A stretch of DNA of 5,295 bases from Bacillota bacterium (GTDB taxonomy: Bacteria; Bacillota; Dethiobacteria; SKNC01): positions 1 through 5,295 of the forward strand of contig SKLX01000155.1 in the NCBI GenBank assembly GCA_007121375.1, written 5' to 3'. Position 1 is the first letter of the stretch, and every line of letters starts with the position of its first letter. Both the position numbers and the translations under genes were made by a program. Positions 1-4,773 of this stretch are shown piece by piece. The notes under the pieces are model-generated. The model worked only from the letters and a program-made list of their open reading frames with translations. It had not been told where the DNA came from and did not search any database.

Positions 1-510
1 CAGCAAAAAACCTTCTTCATCCACATTAACATGGATTACCCCAATTAAAATACTTAAAAGCTTATCAGGAGTGGTAAATGACCGGCGGTTTTGCTGATAT
101 TCACCAGTATATTCCTTAGATCTTTCAGCCATATCCTGGGAGGGCGGTGGAGCAGCTATCCCTTCCCCAGGAAAATATCGATCCATAAATCCTTGAAATA
201 TTTCTATATTAACAAGATAATTTCCACCACTATGGGATATGAAAAACCCTGCTTCTTCCTCGGGGAGTAGATAGAACCCCGTATCATAAAGCATGGTTCC
301 TCCAGGATGTTGAAAGGTATCCCGACCATTGTAGGTGGCTTTTATGAAGCCTTGGGCCATTCCATCTAAACGAGGGTGATGGGTAAATTGTTCATGGAAC
401 ATTTTATCCACCGTATCCTCCCTTAAAATCCGTTCCCCATCAAGCTCCCCTTCCTGAAGGTAGGCCAGCATAAACCTGGCCATATCTGAAGCGTCTACCC
501 GCTGGTGTTG
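1..510 (-). pseudogene. Serine hydrolase (beta-lactamase-like), C-terminal part, copy A
   Basis: This minus-strand frame is open for 170 codons from 510 down to the window edge and probably continues beyond it. It begins QHQRVDASDMARFMLAYLQ, which resembles the late part of class C beta-lactamase/penicillin-binding-protein-like serine hydrolases. An HPGG motif (298-309) fits the third conserved box (K/H-x-G) of that fold, and is followed by a FFISHSGGN strand. The segment after DMAERSKEYTGEY (about 140 and lower) fits the beta-rich C-terminal domain often found in these enzymes. The N-terminal half, with the catalytic S-x-x-K and Y-x-N boxes, is absent. Upstream of 510 the similarity stops and an in-frame TAA lies at 526-528 with no start codon or ribosome binding site, so the gene is 5'-truncated and presumably inactive. 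The remaining frame has no stops, so the break may be recent. A decayed second copy lies at 3988-4186. The family call is solid; exact substrate is unknown. Confidence 0.75.
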
Positions 511-642
511 ATTATCGGTGGATTGTTAGCCTTTGTACGTGTCGGCACCTGGGATGTCTTTATTCCCCTATATGCCCTTCTATGGCTGCTTTGCATCTAC
601 TTTTACCAGCTGCTACTCAGGAGCCAAAGGGTAACAAACTGA
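490..642 (+). pseudogene. C-terminal tail of an unknown membrane protein
   Basis: A plus-strand frame runs from just after a TGA at 487-489 to a TGA at 640-642. It encodes two very hydrophobic stretches: roughly VYPLVLIIGGLLAFV (about 493-537), then WDVFIPLYALLWLLCIYFYQ (550-609), ending in a basic tail LLLRSQRVTN. This is what the last two transmembrane helices and cytoplasmic tail of a membrane protein look like, and the positive-inside pattern fits. There is no start codon or ribosome binding site, and the frame opens exactly where the opposite-strand serine-hydrolase remnant loses similarity (about 490-515). It is therefore best read as the 3' stump of a gene joined to the other remnant by a deletion or inversion. 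The family is not recognised. The antisense frames here carry many stops. Confidence 0.45.
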
Positions 643-722
643 GGGACAGGCCTTTTAATAATAAGCAAAATGTCCCACGACTTACCAGCCCTGGCAATAT
701 AATCTCGCCAGCCGGGCTTCCA

Positions 723-1039
723 TCATATTTCTATCTGGTATTTTTCTACAAAATCCATAGCCCTTTTTCTGGTCTTGGGACTGACACTGGATAGTGCTTT
801 TTTTAAAAGCACCTTTATTTCGCTTTTTCTTTTACATCCTTGATATACCTGGTCGAAGACTTCAAGTATATCCCCTTTAAGGAGTGAGATTATTTATGCA
901 GCACTGGGCGGTCATGAATTTCTCATCATTTACCAGCTTCATATATTTTTCAAAAACCTCAGAAAACCTGTCCTGGTCATCTACCGGAGTAAGATTAGCC
1001 ATATTCATCTATCCGGGTAAGATCCTCTTCAAATAACAT
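723..1039 (-). pseudogene. Frameshifted HEAT-like protein remnant
   Basis: Three adjacent minus-strand frames join into one protein. The first (1039-995) starts at an ATG behind a GGAAGG-like ribosome binding site and reads MLFEEDLTRIDEYG before a stop. The second (1008-877) reads MNMANLTPVDDQDRFSEVFE and on to NDEKFMTAQCCINNLTP, then stops. The third (about 887-723) reads SLLKGDILEVFDQVYQGCKR and ends AMDFVEKYQIEI at a TGA. I recall the pattern ANLTPVD..-RF..-F-KY..L..DE..-TA near the middle, with a basic helix ending in F..KY at the end, from HEAT-repeat-like Clostridia proteins of roughly 200 residues, sometimes annotated as SufBD-like. That match is from memory. At least two frame changes, a stop at 1009-1011 and missing length show it is dead. 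In the intact family the helical repeats suggest a protein-binding scaffold. Its role here is nil or unknown. Confidence 0.5.
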
Positions 1040-1058
1040 TAAACCTTCCTTTCCTTAT

Positions 1059-1102
1059 GAAAAGAGCATTTCATATAACATATTTCTCCTTCAGCTCTTT
1101 TC
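1059..1102. repeat. Perfect 9-bp inverted repeat
   Basis: GAAAAGAGC at 1059-1067 is matched by GCTCTTTTC at 1094-1102, with a 26-nt loop. The left arm also sits in a smaller near-palindrome, ATGAAAAGAGCATTTCAT (1057-1074). It lies upstream of the HEAT-like remnant on that remnant's strand. There is no clear T-run after either arm, so an intrinsic terminator is not well supported. It may be a leader hairpin of the dead gene or chance. Confidence 0.3.
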
Positions 1103-1122
1103 TTAAGCTACGATATTATCTT

Positions 1123-1224
1123 TTAGTATACAATATTTACCACTGCATCACAAGTAGCATGCTCATTCTCTGGCAACACATTTGTTTCGAAACCAGGAGG
1201 AAATAAAACCCTCTCCTTCTTCAT
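1123..1224 (-). other. Small open frame of 33 codons, unrecognised
   Basis: An ATG at 1222-1224 opens a frame of 33 residues ending at TAA (1123-1125). It starts MKKERVLFPPGFETNVLPEN and ends EHATCDAVVNIVY. The composition looks protein-like, with mixed charged and hydrophobic residues and no low complexity. However, I see no ribosome binding site, and an in-frame TAA lies two codons upstream of the ATG. It could be a tiny gene, a fragment of an unidentified gene or a chance frame. Its position among other remnants favours a fragment. Confidence 0.25.
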
Positions 1225-1310
1225 AGTTTAAGAATTATTCTGTCGAGGGGAATTGCAAGGGTCTCAAGGTGCCCCGGATCCTTTTCCTCCCTTTTTCCAA
1301 AAACCTTTAC

Positions 1311-1339
1311 TTAACTTAGTCCTTAGCTTAGTTTAATAT
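1311..1339 (+). promoter_or_regulatory. Candidate sigma-A-type promoter for the toxin-antitoxin operon
   Basis: TTAACT at 1311-1316 and TAATAT at 1334-1339 are 17 bp apart, and each matches four of six consensus positions (TTGACA, TATAAT). It points at the antitoxin. A transcript starting about seven bases later would begin close to the Shine-Dalgarno sequence at 1345-1350, leaving almost no leader, which weakens the call. Two CTTAGT repeats overlap the spacer and might be bound by the antitoxin, because Phd/YefM proteins commonly repress their own promoter. Confidence 0.3.
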
Positions 1340-1344
1340 CAGGT

Positions 1345-1361
1345 TGGAGGTGAATTTATTG
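1345..1361 (+). promoter_or_regulatory. Ribosome binding site fixing the TTG start of the antitoxin
   Basis: TGGAGGTG at 1345-1352 is a strong Shine-Dalgarno sequence, six bases ahead of TTG at 1359-1361. An in-frame TTG also exists at 1344, but it lies inside this ribosome binding site and has none of its own. The protein starting at 1359 (MTIKVNIHEAK) matches the usual antitoxin N-terminus, so 1359 is the better start. Confidence 0.75.
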
Positions 1362-1595
1362 ACCATAAAAGTTAACATCCATGAAGCTAAAACAAATCTT
1401 TCAAAACTATTAGCCCGGGTAAAAAAGGGACAGGAGATAATTATAGCCCGGAGTGGCAAACCTGTAGCAAAGCTGGTCCCTATTGAAGAAAATATTTCCC
1501 AACGCCAGCCTGGAACAGCCAAAAACAAAGTTTTTCTATCCCCAGATTTTAATGAACCATTACCTGAAAAGATTATAAAGGATTTTGAAAAATGA
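1359..1595 (+). CDS. Phd/YefM-family antitoxin
   Basis: A 78-residue protein that should bind and neutralise the PIN toxin encoded immediately downstream and, as is usual for this family, repress its own operon. Residues 3-42 form the Phd/YefM N-terminal DNA-binding and dimerisation domain: IKVNIHEAKTNLSKLLARV, then KKGQEIIIARSGKPVAKLVP, a close fit to the family pattern (EA+..L..LL..V..GE...I.R.G+PVA.LVP). Residues 46-78 are a polar tail ending LPEKIIKDFEK, the part expected to fold onto the toxin. Length is typical (75-90 residues). It overlaps the toxin gene through ATGA (1592-1595), so the two are translationally coupled. The TTG start may keep translation moderate. Family and partner assignment are confident; autoregulation is inferred. 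Confidence 0.9.
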   Translation: MTIKVNIHEAKTNLSKLLARVKKGQEIIIARSGKPVAKLVPIEENISQRQPGTAKNKVFLSPDFNEPLPEKIIKDFEK

Positions 1596-1978
1596 AATAT
1601 TTATTAGACACCCATACTTTTTTATGGTGGATAACCGATGATACCAGCTTGTTGGATAAAGCCAAAAAAATAATAACCAATGTGGACAGCACTCTTTTTT
1701 TAAGCGCCGCAAGCGGCTGGGAAATTGCAATAAAGGCCCGGCTGGGTAAAATTACCCTTCCTGATGATATCACCACTTTTATATACGAACAAATATCTAT
1801 AAATGCAATAAATGAACTACCGATAAGAATAAATCACACCCTTCAAACCTATCTCTTGCCTGAACACCACCGGGATCCTTTTGATCGAATCCTTGTATCT
1901 CAATCCCTGTTGGAAATGCTGCCCATTATAACAGGGGATTCCCTCATCTCAAAGTACAAAGTAAAAGTCATATGGTAG
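1592..1978 (+). CDS. PIN-domain toxin ribonuclease (VapC-like, Sll0205/COG3744 type)
   Basis: A 128-residue single PIN domain, the usual length. PIN toxins are Mg/Mn-dependent endoribonucleases that stop translation by cutting RNA, often tRNA or rRNA; the target of this one cannot be read from sequence. The conserved acidic residues are present: D6 in LLDTHTFLWW, E44 in SGWEIAIKARLGK, D98 in HHRDPFDRILVSQS (with D95 nearby), and D116 in TGDSL. The boxes LLDTH-hLWW, SAAS-WEIAIK--LGK and HRDPFDR are diagnostic of the subgroup that pairs with Phd-like antitoxins, not with VapB AbrB-type ones. The usual T-R/x-D before the last acidic residue is T114-G115-D116, a minor variation. The N-terminus overlaps the antitoxin stop by 4 nt. 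No frameshift or missing residue is seen, so the toxin looks active, in contrast to its decayed surroundings. Confidence 0.92.
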   Translation: MKYLLDTHTFLWWITDDTSLLDKAKKIITNVDSTLFLSAASGWEIAIKARLGKITLPDDITTFIYEQISINAINELPIRINHTLQTYLLPEHHRDPFDRILVSQSLLEMLPIITGDSLISKYKVKVIW

Positions 1979-1993
1979 AGCGGTAACAAAGAC

Positions 1994-2025
1994 CCCTTGA
2001 AAGGCTTCTTTTCCAAAAGGGTTTT
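1994..2025 (+). terminator. Possible weak terminator after the toxin gene
   Basis: CCCTT (1994-1998) can pair with AAGGG (2017-2021), with an inner GG/CC pair around a T-rich loop, followed directly by TTTT (2022-2025). The stem is short and interrupted, so termination would be inefficient at best. The position, 16 bases after the toxin stop and about 70 bases before the nuclease, is sensible. Confidence 0.3.
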
Positions 2026-2093
2026 ACCCCAAAAGGGAGAATATTAAGGTTTGGAAGGGTAATAATTGGGATAGAAAAGGAGACCATTGTCCC

Positions 2094-2879
2094 ATGAAAA
2101 TCTGCACCTTTAATGTTAACTCTATAAGGGCCCGGGTGGACCTCCTGGTCAAATGGCTGGAAAAACGGGGTAATGACCTGGACCTTCTATGCCTCCAGGA
2201 ACTTAAAGGTCAGGAAAAGGACTTTCCCCTGGCCCCTTTCCAGGAGCTGGGTTATAATAATGTGGAGATTTACGGCCAGCCCCGTTACAACGGGGTGGCC
2301 CTGTGCTCAAAAAATAAGCTAGACGATGTTCAAAAGGGCTTTCAAGAGCCCTCCTGGGATGGGGAAAAACGCTTAATATCCTGCCAGGTTAAAGATATAA
2401 AGGTTATCAATCTTTACTTCCCCCACGGGGACTTAAGGGGGTCGGAGAAATACCATTACAAATTGGAGTGGTATGATTTTTTCCTGAAATATCTCCAGGA
2501 AAACCATTCCCCCCAGGAATCCATGGTTTTAGCAGGGGACTTTAACGTGACCCTGGAAGACCGGGATGTATATGACCCTGAACTCCTAAAGGACTCCATC
2601 GGTACCATGCCGGAAGAACGGGAGGCTCTCCAAAAAATAATTGATTGGGGCCTGGTAGATGCCTTCCGCTATTGCTACCCCCACCAGGAGGCCTTCACCT
2701 GGTGGAGCTACCTGGGGGGAGGGATCTGGAAGAACCAGGGAATGCGCATTGACTACATTTTTTGCACCCGCCCCCTCCTGGACCGGCTGGTGGATGTAGA
2801 GGTAGACATCTGGCCCCGGCGGAGAAGAAAACCCACCCCTTCCGACCATGCCCCACTTGTGGCCTTTTTCCGGGACTGA
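2094..2879 (+). CDS. xth: Exonuclease III-family AP endonuclease
   Basis: A 261-residue cytoplasmic DNA-repair enzyme of the exonuclease/endonuclease/phosphatase fold. It should cut 5' of abasic sites and trim blocked 3' ends in base-excision repair. All catalytic boxes are in order: N7 in FNVNSIRAR; E36 (metal) in LCLQELK; YNGVAL at 65-70; Y108 in NLYFPHGD; D149 and N151 in LAGDFNV; PEERE at 173-177 with the following GLVDAFR; D220 in MRIDYIF; and D251-H252 in PSDHAPL. These match E. coli ExoIII E34, Y109, D151, N153, D229, D258 and H259. Length is close to the usual 250-270. The ATG sits 11 bases after AAAAGGAG (2075-2082), a rather long spacing, but MKICTFNVNS is the expected N-terminus and no better start exists. 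It is 115 bases after the toxin gene, so probably has its own promoter. No defect is seen. The alternative symbols exoA/xthA apply to the same family. Confidence 0.93.
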   Translation: MKICTFNVNSIRARVDLLVKWLEKRGNDLDLLCLQELKGQEKDFPLAPFQELGYNNVEIYGQPRYNGVALCSKNKLDDVQKGFQEPSWDGEKRLISCQVKDIKVINLYFPHGDLRGSEKYHYKLEWYDFFLKYLQENHSPQESMVLAGDFNVTLEDRDVYDPELLKDSIGTMPEEREALQKIIDWGLVDAFRYCYPHQEAFTWWSYLGGGIWKNQGMRIDYIFCTRPLLDRLVDVEVDIWPRRRRKPTPSDHAPLVAFFRD

Positions 2880-2933
2880 AGAAAGAACAGGAGGACCCGG
2901 AAAAAAGGATAAACATCGGGAGAATCTAATTAC

Positions 2934-2985
2934 CTTAAGAGCCAGATAAGCATGGCTCCCCTATATAATTATCCTGGCCCTTAAG
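2934..2985. repeat. Long imperfect inverted repeat with an alternative inner hairpin
   Basis: CTTAAGAGCCAGATAA (2934-2949) pairs with TTATCCTGGCCCTTAAG (2969-2985) with one mismatch and one bulged base, around a 19-nt loop. The same left arm can instead pair locally: GAGCCA (2939-2944) with TGGCTC (2953-2958), an 8-nt loop. The two folds exclude each other. The element lies between convergent genes, the nuclease (+) and the methyltransferase plus oxidoreductase remnant (-), and could act as a bidirectional terminator, but neither side has a T-run. It also marks where the oxidoreductase remnant ends. A small palindromic insertion is an alternative. Confidence 0.6.
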
Positions 2986-2989
2986 AGAG

Positions 2990-3109
2990 TCAGTGGATAT
3001 TATCATGCATCTCAAAAATTTTCGTGGAATAACCGTTCATCTGTCCTTAACTCCCTGCAGACAGGCCCGCTATTCCCGCACCGATAATGATAATAGACCT
3101 TTCTCCCAT
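2990..3109 (-). pseudogene. N-terminal fragment of a FAD-dependent (phytoene-desaturase-like) oxidoreductase
   Basis: A minus-strand ATG at 3107-3109, seven bases after GGAGAGGAG, opens MGERSIIIIIGAGIAGLSAG followed by S-TAA-GQMNGYSTKIFEMHDNIH and a TGA at 2990-2992. IIIIIGAGIAGLSAG is a classic dinucleotide-binding GxGxxG motif. The following xYGQMNGYSTKIFEMHD continues exactly as in NAD(P)/FAD-dependent oxidoreductases of the phytoene dehydrogenase/carotenoid isomerase type, where Y stands at the stop and PGGLC usually follows MHD. The in-frame TAA (3047-3049) is thus a single-base nonsense change (TAC/TAT to TAA), and everything after about residue 39 is missing. It starts 45 bases after the methyltransferase stop on the same strand, so the two probably formed an operon before the deletion. 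Function is lost. The intact family numbers roughly 500 residues (general knowledge). Confidence 0.8.
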
Positions 3110-3154
3110 TCTTAATCTCCTCTCCTTCAAAAATAGCCCTACCGGTTGCCAGGC

Positions 3155-3952
3155 TCAGGGGCGGTTGGCCGGTTTTTGAAAGGAAACCATCCAGAATTTC
3201 CCTTCAAGGAGCTTATCTTCCTTTACCTTCAGCATGTCATCGGGAATTAAGTTAAGAGGAGGATCATATGTTTCTCTTTCCGGCAAATACCTGCTAATAA
3301 TGGTTGCAAAGGTGCCTCGTTTATCTCTAATTGAATCTGTTTCGTCAACAATATAGAGCTTTGCCTCGGGCCTGGCCACCCGGACCATTTCATCGATAGC
3401 CCTTTTCTTGTCATTAAAAAAGTTAAAACCTCCCACATGAAACACTACATCAAAAATCCTATCCCTGAAGGGAAGAGCTTCGGCGTTCCCCTGGACCAGG
3501 CCCACATCAAGTTCCCATTTTTTAATGTTTTTTTTGCACTTGCGTAGCATCCCATAGGAAATGTCATTGCCAAAAAAGTGACCATCCACCCCATGTTTTT
3601 TTAAGTTCAGAAGCTGCTGACCGGTACCTACGGAGGTCTCGAGACAGTAATCACCAGATTTTACCTCCATGATACCGGCAATTTCGGAGAGCCACTGTTT
3701 CAAGTTCAACAAGTTAAAAGTGTAAAGGAGGTCATAAAAATAACTACCCCAGTCGTACCCCTTTTGCTGCTTCCGATTCCATCCGAATACATCCTCCTTA
3801 CGAAGAATTACCGGTATCCCCTCCCTTATCAAAAAGGACTCTCTCGTCACCGTATCTTTTAGGTGACCCTTTTCCAGTTTCAGAGGGTTGCCAGTATGGG
3901 GATTGCACAGCAGGGAAAGCAGCTCCTTTTGTTTGCTTACTGCATTACTCAT
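3155..3952 (-). CDS. Class I SAM-dependent methyltransferase (UbiE/Methyltransf_11 type)
   Basis: A 265-residue soluble methyltransferase whose substrate is unknown. Residues 10-54 resemble the small Trm112-like N-terminal module of many such enzymes (LLSLLCNPHTGNPLKLE, then FLIREGIPVILRKED), but only one cysteine of the usual zinc pairs remains, so metal binding is unlikely. The Rossmann methyltransferase domain follows: motif I LETSVGTGQQLL (104-115), the acidic SAM-ribose position in FGNDISYGML (D130), GNAEALPFRD (155-164), FDVVFHVGGFNFF (167-179), and KKRAIDEMVRVARPEAKLYI (182-201), the usual post-motif helix and strand. AGGAGG (read on the minus strand, + 3959-3964) lies six bases from the ATG, so the start is secure. 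The downstream FAD-oxidoreductase remnant suggests a former two-gene operon, perhaps modifying a lipid or quinone-like compound; that is inference. No damage is seen in the frame. Confidence 0.85.
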   Translation of the reverse strand: MSNAVSKQKELLSLLCNPHTGNPLKLEKGHLKDTVTRESFLIREGIPVILRKEDVFGWNRKQQKGYDWGSYFYDLLYTFNLLNLKQWLSEIAGIMEVKSGDYCLETSVGTGQQLLNLKKHGVDGHFFGNDISYGMLRKCKKNIKKWELDVGLVQGNAEALPFRDRIFDVVFHVGGFNFFNDKKRAIDEMVRVARPEAKLYIVDETDSIRDKRGTFATIISRYLPERETYDPPLNLIPDDMLKVKEDKLLEGKFWMVSFQKPANRP

Positions 3953-3987
3953 GGTTTTCCTCCTAAAATTAAAATAACTATATGGGC

Positions 3988-4186
3988 CTACTCTACAAAC
4001 CTGTTGGTTCCCCCCAGGTGGGTAACCAGCAAGTAACCTTCTTCATCTACATTAACATGGATTACCCCAATTAAAAGGCTTAAAGCTTATAAACGGTGGT
4101 ATTTGACCGGCGGTTTTGCTTATACTGACCAGTATACTCCTGGATCTTTCAGCCATATCTGCAGGTGCCCGGGGAAGTAGCTCATG
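3988..4186 (-). pseudogene. Serine hydrolase C-terminal fragment, decayed copy B
   Basis: This stretch repeats the region at 1-136 in the same orientation: 47 of the first 50 bases after 4027 equal those after 1, and similarity continues, with small indels, to about 4159. Minus-strand pieces read, in different frames, IMSYFPG (near 4185), DMAERS (near 4157), then SLLIGVIHVNVDEEGYLLVT and HLGGTNRFVE, ending at TAG (3988-3990). Frameshifts, an in-frame stop and a deletion of about 23 bases relative to copy A (after YFPG) show it is dead. It preserves C-terminal residues that copy A would carry outside the window. It ends 36 bases upstream of the methyltransferase start, so it occupies that gene's 5' flank and may have supplied or displaced its promoter. 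I see no convincing -35/-10 pair there. Confidence 0.8.
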
Positions 4187-4189
4187 ATC

Positions 4190-4554
4190 TCAACCCTTCC
4201 CGTTTCCCCGTTCAGGCGGACTTTTTGCCCGCCATTCCGAATAAAAGCGGGAATATACAGGAGTGCATACTTCCAAATCCATCTCATAATCCTGAAGAAC
4301 TTTCAATTGCCCCCTGATAGTGGAAGACATTTATTATATAGCTCCTGGAGACTCTTTTCCCCTATATCATCATAAAGCTCTACAAAATCCTTTTTTAAAA
4401 TCTTTTTAATTTCAGGGGAACTTCTTATTTCCTGATTTTTTAAAACATAAACTGAAATCATTAGCAATACATCCTGGAGCATATTTTCGAAGGTTGAGAA
4501 GAGGGGGTTTTGGGTTACTATATTGCCCCCCGAACAATGGATTTCTATCCTATA
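4190..4554 (-). pseudogene. Unrecognised protein broken by a frameshift in a G-run
   Basis: The minus-strand frame is open from 4554 (after a TGA at 4555-4557). From the ATG at 4480-4482 it reads MLQDVLLMISVYVLKNQEIR, then helical, lysine-rich sequence (SSPEIKKILKKDFVELYDD, then IGEKSLQELYNKCLPLSGGN), and stops at 4303-4305. Just before that stop is a run of five Gs (five Cs at 4310-4314 on the plus strand). Adding one G would let the frame continue as QLKVLQDYEMDLEVCTPVYS and then RFYSEWRAKSPPERGNGKG to a TGA at 4190-4192, giving about 97 residues from the ATG. Both halves look protein-like, which supports one original gene. There is no good ribosome binding site at the ATG, and open frame upstream (RIEIHCSGGNIVTQNPLFST) suggests the real N-terminus is further up or lost. 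It abuts copy B of the serine hydrolase. Family not recognised. A sequencing indel in the run could mimic this. Confidence 0.45.
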
Positions 4555-4647
4555 TCACAATTAAGGGGAAAAGGGCACATTAGTTCGAACTTGTTTAGTA
4601 TTATTTTTCGGCATTCATCTCCCACCTTTAGAGGAGGGGAGTCTTCT

Positions 4648-4752
4648 GCCTCAGAATTGATAAATAATGAACTTGCGCTGCTCCATGATGACCGTGATTT
4701 CGATATCATGGCTGAACATCTTTCAGAACTTAATATACTTAACAGTTTCTGA
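4648..4752 (+). pseudogene. C-terminal fragment of a second PIN-domain (VapC-like) toxin
   Basis: The plus-strand frame ending at TGA 4750-4752 closes with ASELINNELALLHDDRDFDI and MAEHLSELNILNSF. Many VapC toxins end with the pattern alpha-helix, L-L-H-x-D-R-D-F, I-A-x-x, then L-x-hL; here LLHDDRDFD lies at 4678-4704 and holds the last acidic residue of the PIN active site. The preceding residues of the open frame (from about 4510) do not resemble the rest of a PIN domain: the D-x-S/T, E and second-D boxes are absent. No antitoxin gene is found upstream. It is thus a 3' stump of about 34 residues, unrelated in sequence to the intact toxin at 1592-1978, whose C-terminus differs. The short length keeps confidence moderate. 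Confidence 0.5.
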
Positions 4753-4773
4753 TTTAAAACACCCTGCTAACCA

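Larger units (their letters stand above)
1040..1358. other. Intergenic stretch between HEAT-like remnant and toxin-antitoxin pair
   Basis: No intact recognisable gene was found in these 319 bases. They hold the inverted repeat at 1059-1102, a 33-codon minus-strand open frame at 1123-1224, and a possible promoter at 1311-1339 for the downstream antitoxin. The last part, 1270-1345, is T/C-rich and then AT-rich, as expected for a regulatory region before the plus-strand operon. CTTAGT occurs twice, 12 bp apart (1315-1320 and 1327-1332). It overlaps the proposed promoter spacer and could be an operator for the antitoxin, but this is only a suggestion. Confidence 0.5.

Noticed and set aside
643..676. 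GGGACA (643-648) and TGTCCC (671-676) as insertion-sequence ends or a small mobile repeat
   Set aside because: The arms are only 6 bp with a 22-base spacer, no transposase or target duplication is visible, and such pairs are expected by chance.
582..794. Plus-strand open frame of 70 codons
   Set aside because: It lies over the membrane-protein tail and antisense to the HEAT-like remnant, with no ribosome binding site and random-looking composition.
2586..2916. Minus-strand open frames across the nuclease gene
   Set aside because: They are shadows of the well-supported exonuclease III gene on the plus strand. The same applies to minus frames over the toxin-antitoxin pair (1328-1776) and 3247-3438.
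3953..4000. Promoter for the methyltransferase upstream of 3952 on the minus strand
   Set aside because: AT-rich hexamers exist but no pair has both good matches and proper spacing, so no feature is reported.
4184..4375. Plus-strand open frame of 63 codons
   Set aside because: It is antisense to the broken unknown protein, whose frames look more protein-like, and has no ribosome binding site.
4306..4530. ATTGCCCCC repeated at 4306-4314 and 4522-4530, as possible direct-repeat flanks
   Set aside because: Many 9-base repeats are expected by chance in a window of this size and nothing else suggests an inserted element between them.
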